Below the pieces are notes generated by a model. The model saw only the letters and a program-made list of their open reading frames with translations. It did not search any database and was not told where the DNA came from. From NCBI RefSeq assembly GCF_001638985.1, contig NW_017265138.1, forward strand, positions 1,975,993-2,039,992: 64,000 nucleotides of DNA, in the 5' to 3' direction. The translations under genes were made by a program, and so were the position numbers. Each line of letters starts with the position of its first letter. Within the stretch, counting starts at the first letter, position 1. Below are positions 11,847-23,090 of this stretch, piece by piece. The stretch comes from Phycomyces blakesleeanus NRRL 1555(-). Its lineage: Eukaryota; Mucoromycota; Mucoromycetes; Mucorales; Phycomycetaceae.

Positions 11847-13688
11847 ATGCTTCAAGGCATTGATGACCCTCCCCTCTTTACCCATGATACGCGACAAATC
11901 TTATCCGATCAACTAGATCCTAGAATAGAGCTCGAATACAATAAACTTGTCGACACATGGACACAGCAGCTCCTCACAGAAGGTCCCCAGATCGATACTT
12001 CCGTAACTGATGCCCAGTCCATCAGATTTTCATGTATGCGTCTAATGCACAGGTATCTAGATCAGCAATGGATCGACTCTCAGCAGATGCTCCAGTGCGC
12101 ACAAGCCTGGAACTCTTATCCTTCCCTCAGTCCTGTTGAGGCAGTCCACACTATGAATATCCTCAGTCTACGAACCATGCAACGCTCAATAGATGCCCGT
12201 CGTGAGTTTCTTCATGCCCTCGGAGACGGTGTTACCGATCACAGATCCATCTTTGATTTAAGCTTGCCACTATCCTCAAATTCCCTACCAACCACATCAG
12301 CTACAGCAGCAACAATAATAGAAACGCCTTTTTCTTCTTCCTCTTCTAGTAGTAATAGTGGTGGTAACAATAATAGTACAACCATTCCTATCCCAATTCC
12401 AGCCCCAGCTCCAGGAACTCCAGAAAGCCGAGACTCTTTTGCGCTCTCTGAAGAAGAGGTACACGCCCCACTTTTGCGCACACAGAAACTTAGTTACCCT
12501 CAGCTACCAGAACCTCTGCTGGTCTTCCACCCGCCCTCTCCTCTACCTCGGTACAGACGTGACTCTGTCTGGACACACCCCCACGGAGACCCCATTCAAG
12601 CCGAAGAAAAAACAGAAGTAGAGCCTTTTAGTCCGCGTGAATCAAACGAAGCTACAAGCGAGCCAATTTATCAGCGTCTATCGACCTGGAAGAAACTGGT
12701 CGGCAATCAGCAGATTATCACTGGACTCGATCCAGAAGATCAGGATCCCTGGCAGAGCCTTTGTGGACCTGGATTTCTTTCGTCATTATCGTCTTCATCA
12801 TTATTTCCCAAAGATGATCACAAAAATCGACAAGATTTCCATGATCCTCAAGACCTTCAAGACCTTCAAGATCCTCAAGATCCTCAAGATCCTCAAGAGC
12901 CACCACTGATCATTCTTACAGAGACAGAGACAGATTTTGAAGATGTCACTTTTGGTGCTGCAAATACTTCTCCTCAGCCACTCAAGAGCGCTCTCCGTGC
13001 TCATCATATCATCCACGACCCTCTTACTCTCTTTCCCAATCCTGGTCCTGGTCTTTGCTCTAGCCAGAGTCATTGTCCATCCAGTTCTCCTACTCCTCCT
13101 TCTCCTCCTTCTCCTCCTTCCCAGCCCCATCAACAACCAACCCCGAATTTGTCCAGCCCCATTCTACGAAGTGAATCCAGCATATCTGCGTTTCGGCCAA
13201 TCAGCAAAAACCTTGCCCCTCGGTGTAAGGTGCCAACTTGCTCTGTTCGAGATTCACGTTCTTCAGTGTCGATCAGGTCCTATGCCAATAGCAATACTAA
13301 CCCTAACGGTGATTCTAATAACAATCCCAGTGTCGGTGCAGGTACCAGTGCCAGTACCAGTGCCAGTGCCAGTGCCAGTGCCAGTACAGGCTACAATGCC
13401 AGCTCAAGTGCCAGCTCAAGTGTCAATTGTAGTGCTGCTGACGGTTTGTGCACTGATTCTGCAGCGTGGAAGATAAATCAAAAGAAACCTACGATCACCA
13501 AAAGTAGTTCGGTTCCTACTACTGTCGGTCGGTCTACCACCTATTCATCCAAAGCATCACCTCCTTTACCAACCACTTCCACAAGTACCAAGATAGCCAA
13601 AGAACGAAATTTTGTGATGCGATCTATAGTCAGTAAAAAGGCATCACTTGGCAAGCTTTTTGCAGGAAAAAAGGCACCGGCTAATTAA
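11847..13688 (+). CDS. Hypothetical protein, helical N-terminus and long disordered tail (613 aa)
   Basis: Intronless ORF. Residues 1-135 look like an ordered, mostly helical region (LEYNKLVDTWTQQLL, FSCMRLMHRYLDQQW, MQRSIDARREFLHAL). The rest is low complexity: Ser runs, a Pro/Ile stretch (IPIPIPAPAPG), an acidic QD/PQD repeat (residues about 333-352), a Pro-rich (PPSPPSPPS) segment, a Ser/Ala/Thr alternating run (about 500-530), and a basic end KKASLGKLFAGKKAPAN. Reading through about 1.8 kb of repetitive DNA without a stop argues that the frame is real. No enzyme motif is visible and I do not recognise the family. Many SP/TP sites suggest a phosphorylated regulatory or cytoskeleton-associated protein, but this is only suggestive. 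Confidence 0.7.
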   Translation: MLQGIDDPPLFTHDTRQILSDQLDPRIELEYNKLVDTWTQQLLTEGPQIDTSVTDAQSIRFSCMRLMHRYLDQQWIDSQQMLQCAQAWNSYPSLSPVEAVHTMNILSLRTMQRSIDARREFLHALGDGVTDHRSIFDLSLPLSSNSLPTTSATAATIIETPFSSSSSSSNSGGNNNSTTIPIPIPAPAPGTPESRDSFALSEEEVHAPLLRTQKLSYPQLPEPLLVFHPPSPLPRYRRDSVWTHPHGDPIQAEEKTEVEPFSPRESNEATSEPIYQRLSTWKKLVGNQQIITGLDPEDQDPWQSLCGPGFLSSLSSSSLFPKDDHKNRQDFHDPQDLQDLQDPQDPQDPQEPPLIILTETETDFEDVTFGAANTSPQPLKSALRAHHIIHDPLTLFPNPGPGLCSSQSHCPSSSPTPPSPPSPPSQPHQQPTPNLSSPILRSESSISAFRPISKNLAPRCKVPTCSVRDSRSSVSIRSYANSNTNPNGDSNNNPSVGAGTSASTSASASASASTGYNASSSASSSVNCSAADGLCTDSAAWKINQKKPTITKSSSVPTTVGRSTTYSSKASPPLPTTSTSTKIAKERNFVMRSIVSKKASLGKLFAGKKAPAN

Positions 13689-14107
13689 GACACCCATACA
13701 TAAATTACATTACACTCATACAAGAAAGAAAGAAATAAGTAATCAGAGATAGTGATAGAAGAAAAGAAAAAAAGACATAATTTATCCTACTACTCTTCAT
13801 TTCTTATATTTATCTTTACCCTTTCCTTTCCGTTCCTTTCATTTCATTCCCCTTTCCTTTCCTTTCCTTTCCTTTCCTTTCCTTTCCTTTCCTTTGCCTT
13901 GCCTTTTGATTGACTGATTAATTGTTCAATTTAACAAGTTGCTGATACAGTCAAGTATCTATATCCTTTTCATTCTTTCCATATCATTCATTCCCGATCT
14001 AAGCCCCATATTACACTTCTTTACTTATTTATTTATTTTTATCATTCCTTTATCACTATTATTATTACTACTACTATCATTATTATTGCTACTATCATTA
14101 TTATTGC

Positions 14108-14164
<57 letters not shown>

Positions 14165-14519
14165 CTCTATAAAGATAAATTAACAGAAAATAAAATAAAA
14201 ATTTATATACAAGATATGTACATTTATATAAAGTGTAGATAGTTATATATCAAGTTATCATTCAATCTATATTCAATACAATAAGAAATGTGATTGTTTC
14301 ATATAGAAAAAAAAGGCAAGGCATGTTCTAGTGTTCAATAGTCACGTGAAACTTTATATAAAATAGAGAGAGGAGAATATAAAAAAGAGAAAGAGAGGGA
14401 AGTTACACTTCTTTGTAAAAAGTTGCGCTTTCGTTATTATTATCACTATTGCTATTGCTATTGCTATTTCTTTTGCTATCACTATTCTTATTATTATTAT
14501 TATTATTATTTAATAAAAA
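13689..14519. other. Spacer rich in microsatellites
   Basis: This is the 3' region of the 613-aa gene and the promoter of the DUF255 gene. It holds a CCTTT pentanucleotide array (about 13845-13895), an ATT/TTA triplet array (about 14060-14165) and a second ATT run just before 14520. No gene is seen. Confidence 0.7.
14060..14165. repeat. (ATT)n microsatellite
   Basis: Long run of ATT triplets with a few interruptions (ACTACTATC, TGCTA) at its left side. Non-coding. Confidence 0.9.
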
Positions 14520-16909
14520 ATGACATCCTTGTCTAACCACAAAAATCGACTCTGGAAAGAAAAGAGTCCTTACTTACTAGTAAGCCAAGTTTGGAATTCT
14601 AAATTGCCTTTGTTGGTTTTGGAATGGGATGACTAATGATCATGTTAATTGTTATCTTTATCATTCAAGCAACATGGTAATGTTTTGTACTCGGTTTGAA
14701 TCTGCTGATGTTCAGAGCTTAATTTATTTTATTTTCATAGCAAACAACCCGGTATTTATAATATGAATAAATTGATGAATAAAGACAGAGGAAGAAGAAG
14801 AAAAAGAAAAAGGCCAAAGATCAGATTAAATAAACCTTTTTTTTTTCTAAAAATAATATAAAGAAGTTAATTCCAAGTGCAATTATTTTTTAAAATATAT
14901 ATATCTGACATTTATGATCTTAATATTCTCAAGGTTGATTGGTATCCTTGGGGAGAAGAAGCTTTTGAAAAAGCCAAACAAGAACAAAAGCCGATATTTA
15001 TTAGTATTGGATACAGTACTTGCCAGTAAGTATACAGTTTTTTGTATGTGTCTAAATCATATACAGTGATAATGAAGCTAATATACTCTAATATTATAAT
15101 TAAACAAACAAAATGTCAATTATCAAAAGCTGGTGTCATGTAATGGAGCACGAATCTTTTGAAAGCGAAGAAACAGCAAAATTGATGAACGATTCTTTTG
15201 TCAATATAAAAGGCAAGTTAATATATCAATACAGCTATTACTCATTTATTTCTCTCTCTCCCTCTCTCTTTTTTTTCTTCTCTTTCTATCTTTGTACTTA
15301 TCGGCAGTTTCTTATATACATATGAATATTTTCGTTTTTAGTCGACCGGTGAGTAATAAGATACCTCCCCATTTTCTTTGGTTTCAAACGTTATGTTTAT
15401 TATTGACTAATGGGAAATAAACAACATCGACAAATAGAGAGGAGAATCCTGGAGTAGACAAATTTTACATGACTTATCTCCAAATGACAACTGGAAGCGG
15501 AGGATGGCCAATGTCAGTTTTTCTGACACCCGAACGGTACCCATTCTTTGGAGGAACCTACTTTCCTCCCAAAGACCGTCTCGGAAAACCTGGTTTTCAG
15601 ACTATAGTTTCACGTCTTGCTCAACTATGGAAGTCCCAAGCAGACAAGATACGCTCAGATAGCAAGAGCTCTTTAAAAGATATCAAAGATTATATCGAGG
15701 CAAGTATATATATATATACACCTATATACACTCCCACCCACTCACTCACTCACTCACACTCGGGCATATAGACAGAACTTCCAAGCTCATCAAAAGAATT
15801 AGATCCATGGAAAATCGCAGAAGCTACCTACGATTATTTTGAAAAGGTGTTTGACTCTACATATGGAGGGTTTGGAGAAGCACCAAAGTTCCCTACTCCT
15901 GTTCAATTGCTATTTCTGTTGGATTATCATATGTACACCAAGAATGAATCATCTGAACACTATAGAAACAATAAAGCACAAAATGCACTTGAAATGGTGC
16001 TCAAGACACTCAAGGTAAATAATACCAATAACAATAAATAACTAAAGAATCCTGTGATATCTCATTCCTTTTGTTGTGGACTGACTTGTTGTTGCTGTTG
16101 AAATGAACCTAGAACATTGGAATAGGCGGAATTCATGGTAAAGACTTTATTTCAATATATAGATATAATGATAGATTTATCAATAGATATATATATATAT
16201 ATTACAAGCAACTTTGCTTTACACACAAAATATAGTAGCTAATCTACTTTGATTAGATCATGTTGGAGGTGGCTTTCACCGGTAAGGTTATAATTGACAC
16301 ACACATACTTGTATATAAGCATATGTCTTTTATAATCTTTATTTATTTAATTATTCTCTTTAAACAAAACATGTTCTTTAGTTACAGCACAGATAGAATG
16401 TGGCATGTACCTCATTTTGAAAAGATGCTGTACGATCAAGCACAGCTCTTATCAGTCTATACAAAGGCCTTCCAGATAACAAACGATTCAATTTATTCTG
16501 ATATTGCCAAAGATATCATTCTATACGTTTCGCAGAATCTTTTACATGAAGAGGGTGGATTCTATTCTGCAGAAGATGCGGACTCGTACCCTAAAAACGG
16601 AGACTCCAAGAAATTAGGTACAATTATTTACAGCTTACATAAAAAAAAGCGCTGTTTACTTTTTACATAAGCCTGATAAATCTTGTCTTTTATTATTGTT
16701 TCTTTTTTTTTGTTTTTGTAAGAGGGTGCATTTTGCACCTGGGAGCTTGATGAGATTGATGGTCTCTTGGAACCAAAAATATCAGAGCTATTCAAACGTC
16801 ATTTTGGAGTAAAAGAAGGTGGAAACGTAACGGATGAACAAGATCCTCAAAAAGAATTAGAAAACAAGGTAAAACACAATGATAATAAGAGAGATAATTC
16901 TGCATTTTC

Positions 16910-16941
<32 letters not shown>

Positions 16942-17168
16942 TCTTTCCAATGTAAGCATATTAATATATCTATACTAGAATATACTTATGGAGCAAGAAA
17001 CTATTGATCAGTCCGCATCTGCTCTTAGTATTCCGGTTGAAAGTGCCAAAACATTAATAGCAGATGCAAAGGATACTCTGCGCAATTATCGTCTTTCAGT
17101 ACGCCCAAGACCTGATAAGGATGACAAGGTAAAGTTTAAATTCATTTCATTAATCAAACAGCAACAGC

Positions 17169-17202
<34 letters not shown>

Positions 17203-18622
17203 AGGTATTTTTTCTACAGTACTTATATTCTGTATATCATAATATGTAGATATTGACATGTTGGAACGGTAAATATTAAGTGTATTTAGTATAGCACCAT
17301 TGGAATCACTGCTATTTTTTTTGAATAGTGAATTGAATACTAGCATAACACTATATTAGACATGAAAACTTATACCATAAACTAACTACTTGTATACAAT
17401 AAAAAAAACCAAACAAACAAAATAGGGCTTATTCTTTCAGCTCTTTCACAAGCTTACCTAGTGTTTCATGATAAATCTATTCTGAAACTTGCTACCGATA
17501 CAGCTTATTTTATTAAAAAAGAACTCTACATTGAAGAAAAGAATATCCTGTTGCGTAGCTATCGTGAAGGACCTTCTACTATCGAGGGTTTCTCAGACGA
17601 CTATAGGTATGAAGAATGCATGGTTACTTACCTTTCTCTCTCTCTCTTTCTTTGTGATAATACGCGCGTAAGCACACACATTTATATGTATATGCACACA
17701 TGGCTGCAATTGATGTGTCCGATCAAGTCGAATAACAAAACAGCAGTTTCTTTATCCAGGGATTGTTAGACCTTTATGAAGCCACCTTTGATGATCAATG
17801 GCTTCAATGGTCCTATGCCCTCCAAGAGAAACAAAACGAGCTATTTTACGATAATGAGAAAGGAGGCTATTTTAATATTTCCGAAAAAGATACCTCTGTC
17901 CCTATGCGCTTGAAAGAAGGTAAAGGCTTGATTAAACTTTAATTTGTAAGTTAGAAGAGATTATTTACCAATTTTTTTTTGCTTTATTTCTACAATTATT
18001 ATTGCTATTGTTATTAGACCAAGATGGTTCAGAGCCTACAGCGTAAGATTATTACTATTATAGAGCACATAAAGAAAAGAGAGGAAATACTTGCAAACTC
18101 CCACCCTTTGGCTTACATCATTTTTTTCTTATTAAAAAAAACTATTTTAGAAACTCTGTTTCTTTGAGAAATCTCATAAGACTTGGGACCGTATTTGAAA
18201 TACCAGGATATTTTGAAAAAGCAAAACAAACAGCCGAGTCCTTCCGTCTTATTTTGACCCAATTTCCTTACGCTATTCCGGCCGTCCTGTCTTCCTTTCT
18301 TTTGTTTTCCGAGGGTTTAAAAGAAATAATTATTGTTGGTCCTACTGTTGGTGATGACACGCCTTCCTCTTCTTCTCATTTTTCGTCTTTGTCAGAAAAG
18401 AAACAAAGATTCGAAGCCATTATTGCACGCCCGTTTATTCCAAACAAATTTGTGGCAAGTCTCACCCCGGACGGAATCTTGGCCAAGAAGAATCCTCTCT
18501 TTGAAGAGATCGTTACAAGACACAAGAACTCAGATGATGTAGCGGTTTATGTGTGTGAAAACTTTACATGCAGACAACCTATATTTACAGAAGAAGAACT
18601 GGAAAAAACTATGTATATTTAA
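14520..18622 (+). CDS. Thioredoxin-like DUF255 protein (SPATA20/YyaL family)
   Basis: CDS join(14520..14579, 14670..14676, 14741..14751, 14934..15025, 15130..15212, 15342..15348, 15438..15699, 15772..16014, 16113..16137, 16257..16281, 16382..16617, 16723..16868, 16979..17128, 17250..17268, 17426..17622, 17760..17919, 18018..18042, 18151..18622), 739 aa. Family motifs: [20 protein letters not shown] then WYPWGEEAF; the thioredoxin-like [12 protein letters not shown] (Cys56, Cys59); [62 protein letters not shown]. An N-terminal thioredoxin fold is followed by an (alpha/alpha)6 glycosidase-like barrel. The function is unknown in fungi, possibly redox-linked. Exons 2, 3 and 6 are 7, 11 and 7 nt and are required to rebuild the conserved N-terminus. 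Introns 5 and 7 appear GC-AG. The junction after exon 15 is uncertain: the good donor at 17607 is out of phase, so 17622/GTTACT is used here. Confidence 0.88.
14670..14676 (+). other. 7-nt micro-exon (DUF255 gene)
   Basis: CAACATG between a TTCAAG acceptor and a GTAATG donor. It supplies Gln-His and the first base of Ala in the invariant LLQHANNPVDW motif. Confidence 0.8.
14741..14751 (+). other. 11-nt micro-exon (DUF255 gene)
   Basis: CAAACAACCCG between a TTTCATAG acceptor and a GTATTT donor. It completes Ala and adds Asn-Asn-Pro, which exactly bridges LLQH to VDWYPW. Confidence 0.8.
15342..15348 (+). other. 7-nt micro-exon (DUF255 gene)
   Basis: TCGACCG between a TTTTAG acceptor and a GTGAGT donor. 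It encodes part of the conserved NIKVDREENPG. It follows a GC-AG intron (15213..15341, donor GCAAGT). Confidence 0.8.
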
Positions 18623-19323
18623 CTAAGGAAGAATATTGATAGCTAATACATTAATAGTAAAAAAAAAACAAAGAAAGAAAGACTCATATTGCTTACTTTA
18701 CTCTAAACTACTCTTGCCTTGTTTTAAAGAAAAAGAATAAATTATTATTATTATCATTATTATATAAGAAAAAAAAAGAAGTACGTACATGGCCACATTT
18801 TCTTGGAGTATCGTTATGTTTACCAGGCTGCCTTGGACTACAGGTAAATTTAAGAGATTGACTCTGTGGGTAAATTGGATTATGCATGCTTTATACGTTA
18901 ATCCCAGAACCTGTTATTTATTACTCCTACTACTATCTTGTCACACCAAATACTCTTTGTTTTTCGTTTCTTTTTAAGTAATAATAATAGCAGTAAAGAA
19001 ATAAATCCACCATGAAACCAGTATGATAATTGCCAAGTCTTTAGAAAATGGCCACATTTACAAAAAAAAAACTTGTATAGAACAACAAAAACCTCTGAAG
19101 GATATTCTTTTGGGTCTGCATTTCAAATCTGCATTTTTTGAAACCAAAAAAAGAAAGAATGAAAAGTTTAAAAAAAATGTCTTTAGGTGTCCGCTTCGTT
19201 CTGTTGTGGCTTTTTCAGCACAACCGCCGTCACATTTAACTGAAAAAAGAAGAATAAGTAAAAAGAAAAAAAAAAGCGAATTTTACTCGATCGACATTGT
19301 ACCTTATTTAAACACATTACACT
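18623..19323. other. Spacer between DUF255 and MRT4 genes
   Basis: AT-rich with several A-runs; the words TGGCCACATTT occur twice (18788 and 19050). A 62-codon frame starts at the ATG at 18789, but it has no recognisable motif and I do not call it. The MRT4 promoter should lie in the last 200 nt. Confidence 0.5.
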
Positions 19324-20544
19324 ATGCCCAAGTCCAAGAGAGTTTCCGTCGGTGAGTAATTGAAAGAGGATTTGGTTAACTTGTCTGCACACACGATTTA
19401 ACCTGTTCATATTTTTTTGTACGATCCTATTGTTCAGTCGCCTTGACCCAGACCGACAAGAAGGGTCGCGAAGGAAAGGAGAAGTTGATTGAAGAAGTAA
19501 TTATCCCAAACCAAGCAAAAAAAAAAAGAAATAGCGGTAACATAAGAACAACAACAACAACAGCAACAACAACAGCAACAAAAAATATATAGTAAAAACA
19601 GAAAAACAGAACAGTCTTGTCACTACTTCCAAGTTCGGCCCAACTTAACAGACTTTATTTTTTCTTTCTTCTTCTTTAGATCCAGAAGAGTGTCGATCAA
19701 TACTCCTACATTTGGTTGTTCTCTGTAAAGGACATGCGCAACACATTCCTCAAGGAGGTCCGTAATGATTTCAAAACCTCTAGATTCTTCATGGGCAAGA
19801 ACAGAGTTATGGCAAAAGCATTGGGCACCACACCCGAGGAAGAGTACAAGCCCGAATTGTCCAAGCTTGCTGAGGTTAGTTATCTTCTTTTGATTCTTTG
19901 ATTCTTTACTAGGACAAAGTTGAGGGTGGGGAAAAAGAGTAAATTTTTCATCATTTTTTTTTTGATATATATAAGGAGTATTTAGTAATAGTAGTAGATT
20001 GATGATATTTTCATATAAATATATTATATTCTTAAAAGAAAAGAAAAAATTAACATTTTGATTTAACTTTCCTTTTTTTTTATAATAGCAACTGAACAAG
20101 GAAGTTGGTTTACTGTTCACTAACAAGACACCCGAAGAAGTAAAGAACTACTTTGAGGAATTCAGACAGCCCGATTACGCCCGTTCAGGTGTTGTCGCAA
20201 GTCAAACTATTGTTGTCGATGAGGGAGCCGTCAAGCGTGGTGTCGACCCTATGCCCCACAACATGGAGCCTCTGCTCCGTTCGCTCGGTATGCCCACTCT
20301 CCTTAGAAACGGTATTGTCTCTCTTTCAGCACCATACACAATCTGCAAGGTCGGAGACACTCTGTCAACAAACCAGGCCCATCTTTTGGTAAATATAAAT
20401 ACACAAATATATATATATATTAAAGTTTTTGTATTAACTTGTTATTTCTTATAGAAACTCTTCTATCACCAATTGGCCGAGTTCCGTATCCAGCCTATCT
20501 GCTGTTACCACAACGGTGAAATTACCAACGTCAGCGAACAATAG
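19324..20544 (+). CDS. MRT4: Ribosome assembly factor MRT4 (uL10/P0-like)
   Basis: CDS join(19324..19351, 19438..19496, 19680..19874, 20089..20388, 20455..20544), 223 aa. MRT4 is the nucleolar paralogue of stalk protein P0. It holds the P0 site on pre-60S particles and is exchanged for P0 late in assembly. The N-terminus MPKSKRVSVALTQT then DKKGREGKEKLI is typical, as are SYIWLFSVKDMRN, RFFMGKNRVMAKALG, FTNKTPEEV, GAVKRGVDPMPHNMEPLLR, LGMPTLLRNG and ICKVGDTLSTNQAHLLK. The protein ends soon after the P0-like domain and lacks the acidic stalk tail of P0, as expected for MRT4. Short first exons are typical of highly expressed ribosome-related genes in these fungi. It is convergent with the Bax inhibitor gene, with about 240 nt between stops. 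Confidence 0.95.
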
Positions 20545-20781
20545 ATTACTAATAATGTCCCAACCAAAAAAAGAGAAAGAGAGAAATCAACAACAAAATA
20601 GCAAAATTAAATAAATAAATACAACAAAGGCATCTTCATTCATGTACAAACAACAAAACAAATGGGAAAGAAATTGCAATGAGAAAAAAAATGGGAAATT
20701 ATATATGATTTTTTTAAATGTGTATATAAGATATCTTGATTCAATTAAGTAGAGATTTTGGGGGAATGAAGGGGTTTCTTT

Positions 20782-21678
20782 TCATCGGTCAAAGCTTTCT
20801 TGTTTTCTCTTTTTATCCTTCTTCTTATCCTTTTCCTTATCAGCAAGAATTGCGGCGATACGAGTGAAAAGAGCAAAGAGATCCATAAACAACTCAAGTG
20901 CATGGAGGGGGATATTGAAGTTTCCTGCACTGGCATGCTCCACAATCATTTGGGTGTCATACATTACTGTGAGAAGAAAAATAAAAATAAAAGTAAGATT
21001 ATGAGTGTTTTATTAATTTAAACAGGTATATACATGTTTATATATTACCATATCCACAGAAGGCAATTAAACCCAGATATAACTCGACCGAGAACACAAG
21101 ACTGTTTCCAAAGAACAAGTTTGCAAGAGATGTCCAAAATACGACGCCAAGTAGACCAGCAGCCGCACCACCAACATATATCATACTCCTTCGTTCGGCA
21201 AAAAGTGCACTGGCAGAAAAGCCAAAGAAGATGAATATAGCAGAGGATAGAGCTGCTGTCAAAAGTCCACCAGAAGGATCCCATTCTGTAAAGATATCAA
21301 TCAAGCTTGAAAGTGACAATCCGCTAAATAATGCGTAAGCCTAACAAATATTATTAATATAATATATATATATATATATAATTGTGTATTCATTATATCT
21401 CTTACCCCCAAAAGCATCCAGCGCACAATGTTATTAGTAGAAGGGTGCCGGATACCAAAAACACTACCGAGCACAACACCAATTGACAATGGACTATTGC
21501 TCATTGATATTAAGGCCGAGTCCCCCATTCCCATGACACTCATGTGGCTTCCATATGCTGCTATTGCTAGCATTCCTGCAATTGTAAGGTAAACTCTGAG
21601 AAGATGGTGCCTCACTGGTCTGGTAATTGTTGTCTCGGAAGAGAAATTTTGTTGATGTTTTGACGATTCTGGATTCAT
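20782..21678 (-). CDS. Bax inhibitor-1 family protein (TMBIM6-like)
   Basis: CDS complement(join(20782..20966, 21049..21340, 21406..21678)), 249 aa. It is an ER-type multi-pass protein that in other eukaryotes suppresses cell death and acts as a pH-sensitive calcium leak. Six to seven hydrophobic segments are visible (VYLTIAGMLAIAAYGSH, SIGVVLGSVFG, AIFIFFGFSASALFA, VGGAAAGLLGVVFW, SVELYLGLIAFCGYV). The family motif GYVMYDTQMIVEHA bridges the last intron, followed by HALELFMDLFALFTRI. The C-terminal tail is strongly basic (KEKDKKKDKKRK), as in BI-1. Introns are short and phase-consistent. Length matches BI-1 proteins. Confidence 0.93.
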
Positions 21679-22404
21679 TGTCGAGAATTAAAGAGCAGAG
21701 AAATGAAATAAAAAAAAGAACAATCCAAGAATAAGACCAAGAAAAAGAAAAAACCAGACCTGTAATTTTAAATGGTGCGACAAAGAACAGGTCTGTGACG
21801 TAGTACAAACTTCTCATAAAAATAAGAAAAGGTCGATGGAATATTTTAGCTTCAGTTTTTTTTTTTTTTTTAGAAAAAAGAAAAGTAAGAGAAATGGCTT
21901 GTTTAACTTGGTCACTATAGTTTGACTATCTTGGTTTTTTGTTTTAGCTTTAGTATTGGTATATCTTTAATTAGAAACACACCGATAGAATCAAGGTAAT
22001 TAAAGGCGTAAACATATATAAGTGTATGGGGACACCAAACATTCCTCTCCTCTAAGCCATACAATTCGGCCTTGACACAAGTACCTTTTATAAATTCCAG
22101 TAAACCATTATTATTATTTACCAACTCTTAATGAATAGTAGTACAAAAAATCCTCTATTTTATATATTGATTATACACACAGTCTCTTAGTGGTGCTTGA
22201 ATATAGGCTTTTGTTGTAGCCACACCATAATTGGTATATTCCGGTTATATATCTTTTATTCTTTCTTTATCCTTTAGTTATCTATCAAATTTTGATAGTC
22301 GATATATTAACTACAAACAAAAGAAGAATAGTGTTATTCTATCTTTTTCTCTTTTTCTCTTTTTCTTTATTCTTTATTTTTAATTACCAAATGGTTGAGA
22401 ATTA
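21679..22404. other. Upstream region of the Bax inhibitor gene; start of gene-poor island
   Basis: AT-rich DNA with no gene recognised. A poly-T run lies near 21860. The stretch presumably contains the Bax inhibitor promoter. From here to about 52.6 kb gene density falls sharply. Confidence 0.5.
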
Positions 22405-22540
22405 GGAGGGTTCAACCGTCATAGACTTTTTAGAGTTAATAGTTTAAATTCCAGTTATGATTGGTCAAAGTTACTCTAAAAAACATAAATGTTTCTAATT
22501 TTTTTTAGAAAAAAGTCTACAAGACGGTTGAACACCCCCT
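22405..22540. mobile_element. MITE-like palindromic element with TA flanks
   Basis: The left end GGAGGGTTCAACCGTC followed by ATAGACTTTTT is an imperfect inverted copy of the right end, which reads CTACAAGACGGTTGAAC and then ACCCCC. The imperfect terminal repeat is about 35 bp on a body of about 136 bp. TA dinucleotides flank both sides (22403-22404, 22541-22542), as expected for Tc1/mariner-type target duplication. It has no coding capacity. The element could also be read as a large hairpin. Confidence 0.6.
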
Positions 22541-22708
22541 TAATTTATCAGCAACGAGCGCCTAGGGTTAATCTATAAACTAAATCAAAGCCACTATACA
22601 ATGACAAAAGAAAATAAAGAGCAACTACAATTATCACTGTATTAATTGCTCAGTATATATATGATGCTTTATTTTGACAGATATATCTATTATTCTTGAT
22701 AACACTAT

Positions 22709-23090
22709 GTGCTAAAGAATCACAAAGCCTACCATGCATAGAGCGCGAGAGATTTTTGGGACACGCATCTTTACTGTCGGACATTTAAACAGCATCTTTT
22801 TGTGGTGTAAATATCGATATTTGCATTTTAAAATCTATTTATATCTTCATGAATATTGGTCTGTTGGTGGTCAGACAAACCCTGAACGCCGTCCATTGGT
22901 TTTTTACACAGCTGTACTTAGTAGAAAAAGAACAAACGTTTCCAACTTTTTTTGAGGTGTACGTCCTGAGAAAAAGTGGTCATCAAAATGAACTTTTTGG
23001 TGCAAATAGCCAAGCATTCATTAGTAAATAGTTTTTTAGAGTGAAAAAATGGGATGTTTTGACCAATATTAAAACAATCAATGTCAAACA
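22709..23090 (+). repeat. 382-bp interspersed repeat, copy A
   Basis: It matches the inverse complement of 31809..32190 along its whole length, with the same length (382 bp) and scattered substitutions. It begins GTGCTAAAGAA and ends ATGTCAAACA. A frame beginning at 22849 (MNIGLLVVRQTLNA...GHQNELFGANSQAFISK) is shared with copy B, but the non-coding left part is just as conserved. No terminal inverted repeat is obvious. It may be an internally deleted or short non-autonomous element. Its function is unknown. Confidence 0.75.

Noticed and set aside
11847..13688. Overlapping frames on both strands inside the 613-aa gene
   Set aside because: They are shadows of trinucleotide- and hexanucleotide-like repeats; the products are single-residue runs (poly-Leu, poly-Arg) with no start context.
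18789..18977. 62-codon frame between DUF255 and MRT4 genes
   Set aside because: It begins MATFSWSIVMFTRLPWTT, which looks plausible, but no second exon continuing in frame could be found and the rest is AT-rich chance sequence.
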